From Ruminococcaceae bacterium UBA6416 (lineage in GTDB: Bacteria; Bacillota; Clostridia; Oscillospirales; Acutalibacteraceae), in assembly GCA_002438505.1 (NCBI GenBank), contig DJPI01000003.1, forward strand, positions 1,545 to 7,323: 5,779 nucleotides of DNA, written 5' to 3'. Positions 1-5,223 of the stretch are shown piece by piece. Numbering within the stretch: position 1 is the stretch's first letter; the number at the start of each line of letters is the position of its first letter. Under the pieces are notes generated by a model, which was given only the letters and a program-made list of their open reading frames with translations, made no database searches and was not told the origin of the DNA. The translations under genes were made by a program, and so were the position numbers.

Positions 1-3
1 CAA

Positions 4-26
4 AGATGGCAAAAGCCTTGCCTCTT
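4..26 (-). terminator. Stem-loop downstream of cdaR, possible terminator (weak)
   Basis: Arms 4-12 and 18-26 pair over about 8-9 bp with one bulged T at position 7 and a 5-nt loop (AAGCC). It lies about 70 nt beyond the cdaR stop on the minus strand, where an operon terminator would be expected. No U-tract can be judged because the window ends here. It could equally be part of a downstream element. Confidence 0.25.
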
Positions 27-96
27 GCAGAGCATAAAAAATTCCGCAAAATCTAGCGTATGGAATAAGCTCCGGTTATTTTTTGTTGTTTGATTT

Positions 97-1413
97 TTAT
101 TTCTTTTCGCTGACGGCAACCTTTGCGCGGTATGTGCCGTATACCCAGCAGTCATCAATCTCCTCCGAGCGGATTGAGATGTTTGAAACGGTAACGCGCT
201 GATAGCCGGAAAGTGAGGTGTTCAGAGAGGAAACATTGATTTCAATCTGGAGCATGTCCGCCGTGATTTTTTCGAGGCTGCTTTTCGGGCCGATGACCGT
301 CACGCTGTCAAGCCCCATGTTTTTGAGCGAGGCGGTGTACTTGTGATCTTTTGACTGATTGAGAAAAACAACATTGGCCGCCGTGGCGTCAACCGTGGTC
401 TCGCTGACTGAGCCGAGGTCAACAACAACGTCAAATGTTTTTATGCTTTTGTCAACAAGCGCGGCGGCGTTCTTTTCGTCAACATTGAAGCTGAAGGAGT
501 TTTTCCCGTTGTGAAGCTTACTGAAATCAATCGTTGCAACATTATAGCTTTCATACTCCTCATCATCGGCCGGGTTGTATGAAATTTTGACATTCGCCGG
601 GAAAACCGAAACGCGCGGCGGATTTTCATCGTAATATTTCGGCTGATTGACAAACTTCACGGCTGTTTTGACCGTTTTGAGCTTTGAAACGGGGATTGTT
701 ATCGTTGCCGGGTTAGACTTGTCTCCAACATCGGTGCAAGCAAGGAATTCCTTTCCGCGCTTGTTTTCCGTCTCATATGAAATTGTTGCCTGAACGTCAA
801 CCGTCTGCGTCAGGGGAAGAAGCTCCTCATTAACCTTTGCAACAAAACAGACCTTTTTGAGACTTTCAAGAACAGAGGCGGGGCCGCTGACGTTGACCGT
901 GTTCAGCGAGGGAACCGGTTTTCCGATAAAATATCCGTCAGTATTTTCAAGCGCGTTGGCGTTTTTGATTTTCGCCTCAACATTGAAAGCATCGTTCGCC
1001 TTCCGGTCAAAGAAAACGGTTATTGAGGACGGATTGATTGACGCAATGTCAACCCCCGTCTCGCTTGAGCGCGCGGTCAGTGTTAAGACCTTGTATCCGG
1101 CGGAGTCGATGTATCCGCTTGAGGCTTCAACAATGATATCGTCCTTTTTCAGCGAGTTTATGTTAAAGCTTTTTCCGCTGACCTCAACGTCAACATTGAG
1201 TCCGTCCTTTTCAACAAAGGGAACAAAGTCGTTTTCCGCGGCAAGGGTGCTGTCTATCGTTGCCTTAACATCGGCAATGATTCTTGTTGTGTTTTCGCTG
1301 TAATTGATCTTCACGGCCGCCCAGAGCGCGATTGAAAGAACGAGCGAAAGAACAAACAGGAACTTGTTGTTATAGAAGATTTTTTCAAAGAAATCGGTTT
1401 TAATCCTTTTCAT
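97..1413 (-). CDS. cdaR: YbbR-domain membrane protein CdaR, regulator of CdaA
   Basis: This is the membrane-anchored, extracytoplasmic partner of the diadenylate cyclase CdaA; in Bacilli CdaR binds CdaA and modulates c-di-AMP synthesis (family knowledge). The 438-residue protein has a short basic cytoplasmic N-terminus (MKRIKTDFF) and one membrane segment at about 17-35. About four YbbR-type beta repeats follow, roughly 45-137, 141-243, 245-335 and 340-435. The repeat signature is visible twice, as VSGPASVLESLKKV (175-188) and VIGPKSSLEKI (373-383). The ATG at 1411-1413 is chosen because GGAGG precedes it at good spacing (ACGGAGGAAAAACG then ATG). The frame is open 18 codons further upstream, but that extension lies inside cdaA and has no such site. 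The gene overlaps the end of cdaA by 14 nt, which suggests translational coupling. The protein ends in a short charged tail (KVAVSEKK). Length is ordinary for the family, where repeat number varies. Confidence 0.93.
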   Translation of the reverse strand: MKRIKTDFFEKIFYNNKFLFVLSLVLSIALWAAVKINYSENTTRIIADVKATIDSTLAAENDFVPFVEKDGLNVDVEVSGKSFNINSLKKDDIIVEASSGYIDSAGYKVLTLTARSSETGVDIASINPSSITVFFDRKANDAFNVEAKIKNANALENTDGYFIGKPVPSLNTVNVSGPASVLESLKKVCFVAKVNEELLPLTQTVDVQATISYETENKRGKEFLACTDVGDKSNPATITIPVSKLKTVKTAVKFVNQPKYYDENPPRVSVFPANVKISYNPADDEEYESYNVATIDFSKLHNGKNSFSFNVDEKNAAALVDKSIKTFDVVVDLGSVSETTVDATAANVVFLNQSKDHKYTASLKNMGLDSVTVIGPKSSLEKITADMLQIEINVSSLNTSLSGYQRVTVSNISIRSEEIDDCWVYGTYRAKVAVSEKK

Positions 1414-2266
1414 CGTTTTTCCTCCGTCTGCCCTTGAGTCTGCCCGGTTTTTCCTCCTCGCTGCCAATCAAGAAATCAGAGAGCATTTCAAGCAGCTCGC
1501 CGTTGGTGAGTCCGCGCTTGAGAACACCGGCGCGTGCGGCAGAAATCGCTCCCGTTTCCTCGGAAACAACAACAACAAGGGCGTCTGAGCTTTCACTCAT
1601 TCCAACGGCGGCTCTGTGTCTTGTTCCAAGCTCACGGCTGAGCTTGTTCTGAGTCAGCGGAAGAATGCAGCCGGCGGCGCAGATTCTGTTGTCCCGGATT
1701 ATCATTGCGCCGTCATGAAGAGGAGATTTGGGATAAAAAATATTTTCAATAATCGGAACGGAAATTTTTGCGTCAATCTCGCTTCCGGTTGCAATAATCT
1801 CTCCAAGCGGGCTTTTGCCCTCAAAAACAATCAGAGCGCCGGTTTTTGTTTCGCTCATGTTTGAAGCGGCCTTGACAACGGCGGAAACCGAGGCGCGCTT
1901 TTCCTCGCGCTCAATGGAGGAGGAGCGGGAAAAGAACGTGACCTTTTTGAAGTCTCCGCGGCCAAAGCTTTCAATGGCATGGCGAAACTCCGGCTGAAAA
2001 AGAAGAATGATGACAATAACAATATCATTGAAAAGCCTGCTGAAAAGATAGCTGCTCGCCGTCATGTTCAGCGCGGAAACAACAAGATAGCCGAGTGCAA
2101 GAAAAATGAAGCCCTTAACAAGGTGCGTTGCCCTTGTCTGTCTGAAAAGCTTGATGCAGTAATAAAGCACAAGCGCAACAACAAATATATCAAGAATATC
2201 GTTCCACCGCAGAGACGAAACAAGCTTCACGGCGTTCTCCTTCACCGCAAGAATAAAGTCGTTCAT
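1400..2266 (-). CDS. cdaA: Membrane diadenylate cyclase CdaA (DacA)
   Basis: Condenses two ATP to cyclic di-AMP, an essential second messenger in many Firmicutes that controls potassium and osmolyte uptake and cell-wall homeostasis. The 288-residue protein has three predicted membrane segments (about 25-41, 50-66, 79-90), then a cytoplasmic DisA_N/DAC domain (about 95-270). Catalytic signatures are intact: DGA at 185-187 (LHDGAMII) and RHR at 216-218 (GTRHRAAVG). The family-typical LFQPEFRHAIE (89-99), GALIVFE (143-149) and SEETG (235-239) are also present. The ATG at 2264-2266 is preferred over codons up to 20 residues upstream: it begins the usual CdaA N-terminus and follows a GGTGA Shine-Dalgarno-like stretch. 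The C-terminus carries a basic/charged tail (GRLKGRRRKNDEKD), slightly longer than the roughly 273-residue Bacillus protein. It is first in a cdaA-cdaR operon with a consensus-like promoter about 46-74 nt upstream. glmM, often third in this operon, is not within the 96 nt after cdaR. Confidence 0.96.
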   Translation of the reverse strand: MNDFILAVKENAVKLVSSLRWNDILDIFVVALVLYYCIKLFRQTRATHLVKGFIFLALGYLVVSALNMTASSYLFSRLFNDIVIVIILLFQPEFRHAIESFGRGDFKKVTFFSRSSSIEREEKRASVSAVVKAASNMSETKTGALIVFEGKSPLGEIIATGSEIDAKISVPIIENIFYPKSPLHDGAMIIRDNRICAAGCILPLTQNKLSRELGTRHRAAVGMSESSDALVVVVSEETGAISAARAGVLKRGLTNGELLEMLSDFLIGSEEEKPGRLKGRRRKNDEKD

Positions 2267-2311
2267 ATTTTCACCAACCAAAATTTTAAAAAAAGAAAGC
2301 CGAGTTCTTTT

Positions 2312-2340
2312 TGTATAATAAATCAAAAGCTTTATGTCAA
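2312..2340 (-). promoter_or_regulatory. SigA-type promoter of cdaA-cdaR
   Basis: On the minus strand a perfect -35 TTGACA (2335-2340) is followed by a 17-nt spacer and the -10 TATACA (2312-2317, 4 of 6 to consensus). The expected start near 2305 gives an A/T-rich 5' UTR of about 40 nt before the cdaA ATG. It lies in the 107-nt gap after the aminotransferase gene, so cdaA-cdaR probably starts its own transcript. No clear terminator is visible between the two units, so readthrough is possible. Confidence 0.6.
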
Positions 2341-2373
2341 CCTAAAGCAGTTCTTTAAACTTATAATATCGTA

Positions 2374-3525
2374 TCACATTTTTCCATTCTTTGCAATTAA
2401 GTTGAGGCAAAAAACAAAATATTTAACGTCACTTTTCGTGTTAAAAATTGAAGGACTGACTCTTACCGTTCCGCTTCGCGTTGTTTTGCAAAAATTGTGG
2501 GCAAGATATGAGCAATGGTACCCGGCGCGGACAGCAATGTTTCTGTTGTCAAGCTTCTGAGCGGTCTGCTCGCTGTGTTCCCCGTTCACAAGAAGGGAAA
2601 GCACAGGGGAATAAATTTCCGAGTGCATGTTTTCAAAAACGGTGACGTTTTCAATCACGGAAAGATCCTCTTTCAGTGTTTTTATCAGATAAGCCTCTTT
2701 TTCGCGGATTGCTTTTTCTCCGCCGAATGAGCGGATGAAATCGAGCCCGGCGGAAAGTCCGGCTATTCCGGGAAGATTGACCGTTCCGCTTTCAAGCGAG
2801 TCCGGATAAATTTCCGGCTGAGATTTTTTCAGCGAAAGACTGCCCGTTCCTCCCTGAACAAGGCTTTCAATTTCAACCCTGTTTGAAAACATCAAAACGC
2901 CCGTTCCCATCGGGCCGAAAAGACCCTTATGACCCGGAGCGCAAACAATGTCTATCCCGTCCTTCTCCATGCTGACCGGCAAAATTCCGGCGCTCTGGGC
3001 GCAGTCGAGCGCAAAAAGAAGCCCGTGTTTTTTGCAAAGCGCGGAGAGCTTTTTGACCGGAAGAACCGTTCCGAAAACATTTGAAGCGTGGGTGCAGATA
3101 ATGAGCCTTGTTTCCGGCCGGATAAGCCTTTCAAAATTGCTCACGGTTTTTTCCTCGTCTCTCGGTTCAACAAAGGCAACGTCATATGTGATTTCTCCCT
3201 TTTCCCTCATCGTTTCAAGCGGACGCAGAACGGAGTTGTGTTCAAGCGAGGAAATTATCACATGGTTTCCCTTTTTGAGAACACCCTTGAGCGCAAGATT
3301 GATTGAATGGGTGCAGTTGAGAGTGAAAACCGTCCGCTCCTCTGAGCATGAGAACATCTGCGCAAGCTTTTCGCGGCAGGAAAAGACCGCCTCACCCGCC
3401 TTTGCGGAAATTTTGTGGCCTCCCCGGCCGGGATTTGCGCCGTAAAAACGCATTGCGCCCACAGAGGCGGAAACAACCTGCGCAGGCTTTGGAAATGTTG
3501 TTGCCGCGTTGTCAAGATAAATCAT
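2374..3525 (-). CDS. Cysteine desulfurase-like class V aminotransferase (PLP)
   Basis: This 383-residue fold-type I PLP enzyme should remove sulfur from L-cysteine (or selenium from selenocysteine), leaving a persulfide on a catalytic Cys. Visible motifs: N-terminal YLDNAATTFPKP (3-14), the ring-stacking His in LEHNS (H96), DCAQSAG with D174 and Q177, the PLP Schiff-base lysine K200 in CAPGHKG (195-201), and SGTVN (246-250). The likely catalytic Cys338 sits in RAGYHC (333-338), which resembles the RxGHHC motif of the SufS/CsdA group rather than the NifS/IscS loop. The start is well fixed: ATG at 3523-3525 overlaps the DUF3343 stop as ATGA and follows GGTGACGG. I infer that it belongs to the small 'cysteine desulfurase family' often paired with DUF3343 in Clostridia, not the main Fe-S cluster desulfurase, since no iscU, sufU or sufB is adjacent. 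Sulfur versus selenium use cannot be settled from sequence alone. Confidence 0.9.
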   Translation of the reverse strand: MIYLDNAATTFPKPAQVVSASVGAMRFYGANPGRGGHKISAKAGEAVFSCREKLAQMFSCSEERTVFTLNCTHSINLALKGVLKKGNHVIISSLEHNSVLRPLETMREKGEITYDVAFVEPRDEEKTVSNFERLIRPETRLIICTHASNVFGTVLPVKKLSALCKKHGLLFALDCAQSAGILPVSMEKDGIDIVCAPGHKGLFGPMGTGVLMFSNRVEIESLVQGGTGSLSLKKSQPEIYPDSLESGTVNLPGIAGLSAGLDFIRSFGGEKAIREKEAYLIKTLKEDLSVIENVTVFENMHSEIYSPVLSLLVNGEHSEQTAQKLDNRNIAVRAGYHCSYLAHNFCKTTRSGTVRVSPSIFNTKSDVKYFVFCLNLIAKNGKM

Positions 3526-3752
3526 CTTCCGTCACCGAACCTTTCAATGCCCATTGTCTGGATATGGTTTTCCGAAATGATGTCAAACGCTTTGAAAATA
3601 TCGCCGAAAACAAAGAGAGCAAAGTTGCAGCCCTCTTTGTGGTTTGGATTCGGGTTGCGCCGCAGTCTTGACCCGATGCCGCTCTTTCTGAGAACGGAAC
3701 GCGCTTTTTCGCCCTGAGTCTGGCTTGAAAATTTGATGTATATATAATTCAT
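3522..3752 (-). CDS. DUF3343 protein, putative sulfur/selenium carrier-like
   Basis: A small 76-residue protein with the pattern of DUF3343 (Pfam: putative Se/S carrier protein-like). The N-terminal strand MNYIYIKFSS is followed by helix QTQGEKARSVLRKSG, a basic RRNPNP stretch, then the conserved Gly-Cys (EGCNFAL, Cys42) and a second helix (about 50-63). Cys42 is the natural candidate to accept sulfur or selenium from the neighbouring desulfurase; this role is inferred. The ATG at 3750-3752 is chosen over an in-frame GTG three codons upstream: GAGGGTG ends 6 nt before the ATG, whereas that same sequence overlaps the GTG and leaves it no properly spaced site. Its TGA overlaps the aminotransferase ATG (ATGA), so the two are probably translationally coupled and made in similar amounts. 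Confidence 0.82.
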   Translation of the reverse strand: MNYIYIKFSSQTQGEKARSVLRKSGIGSRLRRNPNPNHKEGCNFALFVFGDIFKAFDIISENHIQTMGIERFGDGR

Positions 3753-3775
3753 TCTGTTCACCCTCGTTAATTCAG

Positions 3776-3796
3776 TTGTTAATCACTAACAATATA
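3776..3796 (-). promoter_or_regulatory. Likely -10 and operator-like dyad before DUF3343 gene
   Basis: A perfect inverted repeat, TTGTTA-ATCAC-TAACAA (3776-3792, 6-5-6), overlaps the downstream edge of a -10-like TATATT on the minus strand (+ strand 3791-3796), 39 nt upstream of the DUF3343 ATG. No good -35 is seen at 16-18 nt, so the promoter itself is weakly supported. The dyad sits where a dimeric repressor would block initiation. The regulator is unknown. Confidence 0.4.
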
Positions 3797-3832
3797 TGAT
3801 TTTCTTTCTCTGCGGGTGAGACAAAACGGATG

Positions 3833-3903
3833 CCGGAAGCTTTTTGTTTTGAGGGAAGTTAAAGCTCGGAGTGCAATGCACCGCAGAGCTTTGCGCTTTC
3901 CGG
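3833..3903. repeat. Nested inverted repeat in intergenic gap
   Basis: Two nested pairs of arms occur in the gap after the 71-residue gene: an outer pair CCGGAAGC (3833-3840) with GCTTTCCGG (3895-3903, one bulge), and an inner pair AAAGCTC (3861-3867) with GAGCTTT (3886-3892). The apex is a further stem, GTGC-AAT-GCAC (3871-3881). The inner hairpin begins 15 nt after the minus-strand stop, so it may act in 3'-end formation. Neither strand has a U-tract directly after it, so it is not a textbook intrinsic terminator. Confidence 0.45.
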
Positions 3904-3906
3904 TCA

Positions 3907-4122
3907 TCAGGCGTTTACATAGTCGCTGATTTCTGCGGCGCGTTCTTCAAGCTCGCTTTTTTCGCTGTAAAGAACACAGAGCACGCCGTTGAGCCTTTTC
4001 ACCTCTTTCATGTTTGCTTTTGCAATTTCATTGCGGAGCTTTTCGCGGTAACGCCCAATGATTTTTTCCTGAATGGCAATGCAGTTTGAATATTCCTTGT
4101 AAAGCTCATCAAAAGTTCTCAT
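3907..4122 (-). CDS. Small charged helical protein, unknown function
   Basis: I do not recognise this 71-residue protein (MRTFDELYKEYSNC to ISDYVNA). It is highly charged and probably all-helical: a first helix around residues 4-40, rich in E, K and R, and a second around 41-69 (VKRLNGVLCVLYSEKSELEERAAEI), consistent with a helical hairpin or coiled coil. It has two Cys (about 14 and 49) and no membrane segment or known motif. The ATG at 4120-4122 is chosen because GGAGG lies 7 nt upstream; an in-frame TTG immediately before it is too close. It starts 15 nt after the regulator gene, with its ribosome binding site in that gap, so the two are almost certainly co-transcribed. A role as a partner or modulator of the regulator is only a guess. 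Confidence 0.75.
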   Translation of the reverse strand: MRTFDELYKEYSNCIAIQEKIIGRYREKLRNEIAKANMKEVKRLNGVLCVLYSEKSELEERAAEISDYVNA

Positions 4123-4137
4123 CAATCACCCTCCGTT

Positions 4138-4785
4138 TCAAACCGAAAAATTCACCGGTCTTCCTGTCTTTTCATCGCGCAGGAGTCTGTTTTTTCCAAA
4201 AACAATGTAATCGCTTGACACTCTGAAAAACGCGGCAAGCTTTTTGAGCTCGGCCATTGTCATTTCCTTTCCGCTTTTTTCAATGAGTGAGAGTCTGTTT
4301 TCACTGATTCCGGTGCATTCGCAAACATCCTTTTTTGAAAGATACTGCTCTGTTCTCAGGCGCTGAAGGCGGTTTCCAATGCTTTCAAGCGCCTTCAGGC
4401 TGCCAGAGGAGGAAACGTCCTTTTTAACAAGCATCATCAGCTTTTCCGAAAAGCCGTCGCCGTAGCGGTACTCAACGGCATATTTGAGCCTTTCATAGAT
4501 GATATCGTTGATTTTTTCAAAGCGTCTGAAAACCGTTGAGCGGTCAGTGCCAATGATTTTTGCAATTTCATCCTTGCTTTTCCCCTTGTACCAATGGAGC
4601 GAAACCAGAAGCCGGTCCTGTTCACAAAGCTCGTTTTTGATAACCTTTCTGACAAGCTCATGAAGCTCTTTGCGGCGCTTTCTGAGGATATAATCTTCAA
4701 TATCGGCGTTCTGCTGTGCCTGCCAAGCGGCGAAGGCCTCCATGGCCGATATGTTTTCAAGTTGAGAGAAACTGTTTTGCGTCAA
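4138..4785 (-). CDS. Dual-HTH regulator: sigma-70 region 4-like plus XRE
   Basis: A 215-residue putative cytoplasmic DNA-binding protein with two different helix-turn-helix domains. The N-terminal one (about 52-93) resembles sigma-70 region 4: LCEQDRLLVSLHWYKGKS, then DEIAKIIGTDRSTVFRRFEKI (72-92). The C-terminal one (about 139-197) is an XRE/Cro domain: LQRLRTEQYLSKKDVCECTG, ISENRLSLIEKSGKEMTMAE, then LKKLAAFFRVSSDYIVFGK. A helical linker (about 94-135) joins them. No sigma region 2 is present, so it is not a normal sigma factor. I infer a transcriptional regulator with an unknown target. The start is taken as TTG at 4783-4785 because GGAAAGGAAG lies 6 nt upstream. The first in-frame ATG (residue 15, 4741-4743) has no ribosome binding site, but a shorter start there cannot be excluded. 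It leads a two-gene unit with the 71-residue protein, behind a promoter near 5060-5088 and a long leader. Confidence 0.82.
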   Translation of the reverse strand: MTQNSFSQLENISAMEAFAAWQAQQNADIEDYILRKRRKELHELVRKVIKNELCEQDRLLVSLHWYKGKSKDEIAKIIGTDRSTVFRRFEKINDIIYERLKYAVEYRYGDGFSEKLMMLVKKDVSSSGSLKALESIGNRLQRLRTEQYLSKKDVCECTGISENRLSLIEKSGKEMTMAELKKLAAFFRVSSDYIVFGKNRLLRDEKTGRPVNFSV

Positions 4786-4854
4786 TGTGATCTTCCTTTC
4801 CGGAAGGCCGCCTGGCTCGGTTTGAATTTTCCGGGCAGCCTTTCTTTTGAAACT

Positions 4855-5016
4855 TTTCTTGTTGCTTTGCTTGCTGTTTTTACTTGCAGGTTTTTCTTGA
4901 ATACTTTGCTTGCTGTTTTACTTGCAGATTTTTCTTGAATACTTTGCTTGCTGTTTTACATGTTGCTTCTCCCGGTGTTTTTCCTGATGCTTACACTTGC
5001 AGATTTTTCTTACTTT
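4855..5016 (-). repeat. 38-nt tandem repeats in regulator leader
   Basis: About three and a half imperfect copies with 38-39 nt period: copy 1 near 4855-4889 (diverged, one extra T), copy 2 at 4890-4927, copy 3 at 4928-4959 (its end is lost), and a partial copy at 4995-5016. Copies 2 and 3 share 31 identical bases (4891-4921 and 4929-4959). The core on the plus strand includes CTTTGCTTGCTGTTTT. On the transcribed minus-strand RNA the unit is A-rich with almost no self-complementarity. The period is not a multiple of three and copies 2 and 3 run through stops in some frames, so it is unlikely to be a protein repeat. Confidence 0.85.
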
Positions 5017-5033
5017 GACCTTCAAATCATTTC

Positions 5034-5047
5034 CGAACATTTGTTCG
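5034..5047. promoter_or_regulatory. LexA/SOS-box-like dyad
   Basis: The perfect inverted repeat CGAACA-TT-TGTTCG matches the Gram-positive LexA (DinR) core CGAAC-N4-GTTCG. It begins about 13 nt downstream of the -10 box, covering roughly +6 to +20 of the predicted transcript, where a bound repressor would block initiation or early elongation. Agreement with the wider Bacillus consensus at the central four bases is imperfect (third base T rather than purine). No lexA gene is in the window. Confidence 0.6.
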
Positions 5048-5059
5048 TTTACACTTATA

Positions 5060-5088
5060 ATTTTAGGCCTGTTTTTTGCTCTTGTCAA
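5060..5088 (-). promoter_or_regulatory. Near-consensus SigA promoter of regulator operon
   Basis: On the minus strand a perfect -35 TTGACA (5083-5088) is followed by a 17-nt spacer and the -10 TAAAAT (5060-5065, 5 of 6 to consensus). The predicted start is near 5053. It is the only strong promoter seen between the terminator at 5248-5285 and the regulator gene. The -35 lies in the loop between 11-bp inverted arms (5067-5077 and 5099-5109). Confidence 0.75.
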
Positions 5089-5109
5089 GCGTTTTTTAAA
5101 AAAACAGGC
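5067..5109. repeat. 11-bp inverted repeat enclosing the -35 box
   Basis: GCCTGTTTTTT (5067-5077) and AAAAAACAGGC (5099-5109) are perfect complements separated by 21 bp. The interval contains the -35 TTGACA, itself inside the smaller dyad CTTG-T-CAAG (5081-5089). Neither strand has the T-tract placement of a terminator. It is more likely a protein-binding or cruciform element at the promoter. Confidence 0.55.
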
Positions 5110-5151
5110 GCTGGATTTTCTTTATCAGACCGAAAACGGTATTTTTGAAAG

Positions 5152-5175
5152 CAAAGTACAAAAAATCGTACTTTG
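5152..5175. repeat. Perfect 8-8-8 inverted repeat, operator-like
   Basis: CAAAGTAC (5152-5159), an A-rich 8-bp spacer, then GTACTTTG (5168-5175). It lies about 65-90 bp upstream of the regulator promoter's -35. A third AAAGTAC is present near 5199-5205. The symmetry and spacing suit a dimeric DNA-binding protein, but the partner is unknown and no promoter was found on top of it. Confidence 0.5.
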
Positions 5176-5223
5176 GTCGAAAGCATAACAATATGGCAAA
5201 AGTACAGTTTGAATGATTCACGG

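Larger units (their letters stand above)
4786..5053 (-). promoter_or_regulatory. Long repeat-rich 5' leader of regulator operon
   Basis: If transcription starts near 5053, as the promoter predicts, the regulator mRNA has an untranslated leader of about 268 nt. It contains the SOS-type dyad at its 5' end, the 38-nt repeats, a Shine-Dalgarno-like GGGAGAAG followed by an ATG that is directly followed by TAA (4956-4961), and the GGAAAGGAAG site of the TTG start. No known riboswitch or T-box motif is recognised, and no antitermination hairpin pair was found. Confidence 0.5.

Noticed and set aside
857..1303. 148-codon plus-strand open frame inside cdaR
   Set aside because: Antisense shadow of a well-supported YbbR protein; no ribosome binding site or domain.
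1414..1467. Longer N-terminus for CdaR (18 extra residues)
   Set aside because: The extension is encoded within the cdaA C-terminus and lacks a ribosome binding site. The ATG at 1411-1413 has GGAGG and begins directly before the membrane anchor.
1979..2560. 193-codon plus-strand open frame crossing the cdaA start and the end of the aminotransferase gene
   Set aside because: It is antisense to two confidently identified genes and spans their intergenic promoter. The product is a low-complexity K/N-rich then hydrophobic sequence with no recognisable domain.
2948..3445. 165-codon plus-strand frame inside the aminotransferase gene
   Set aside because: Antisense to the PLP enzyme's active-site region; composition follows from the other strand.
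4918..5040. 40-codon minus-strand leader peptide (ATG at 5038-5040)
   Set aside because: No Shine-Dalgarno sequence, and the ATG lies inside the LexA-type dyad. The low T content of this strand leaves all three frames open for long stretches, so openness is not evidence.
4594..5148. Plus-strand frames with hydrophobic leucine/phenylalanine-rich ends (4594-4938, 4948-5148)
   Set aside because: The hydrophobic character is just the complement of the A-rich 38-nt repeats. The first frame overlaps the regulator gene and neither has a good ribosome binding site.
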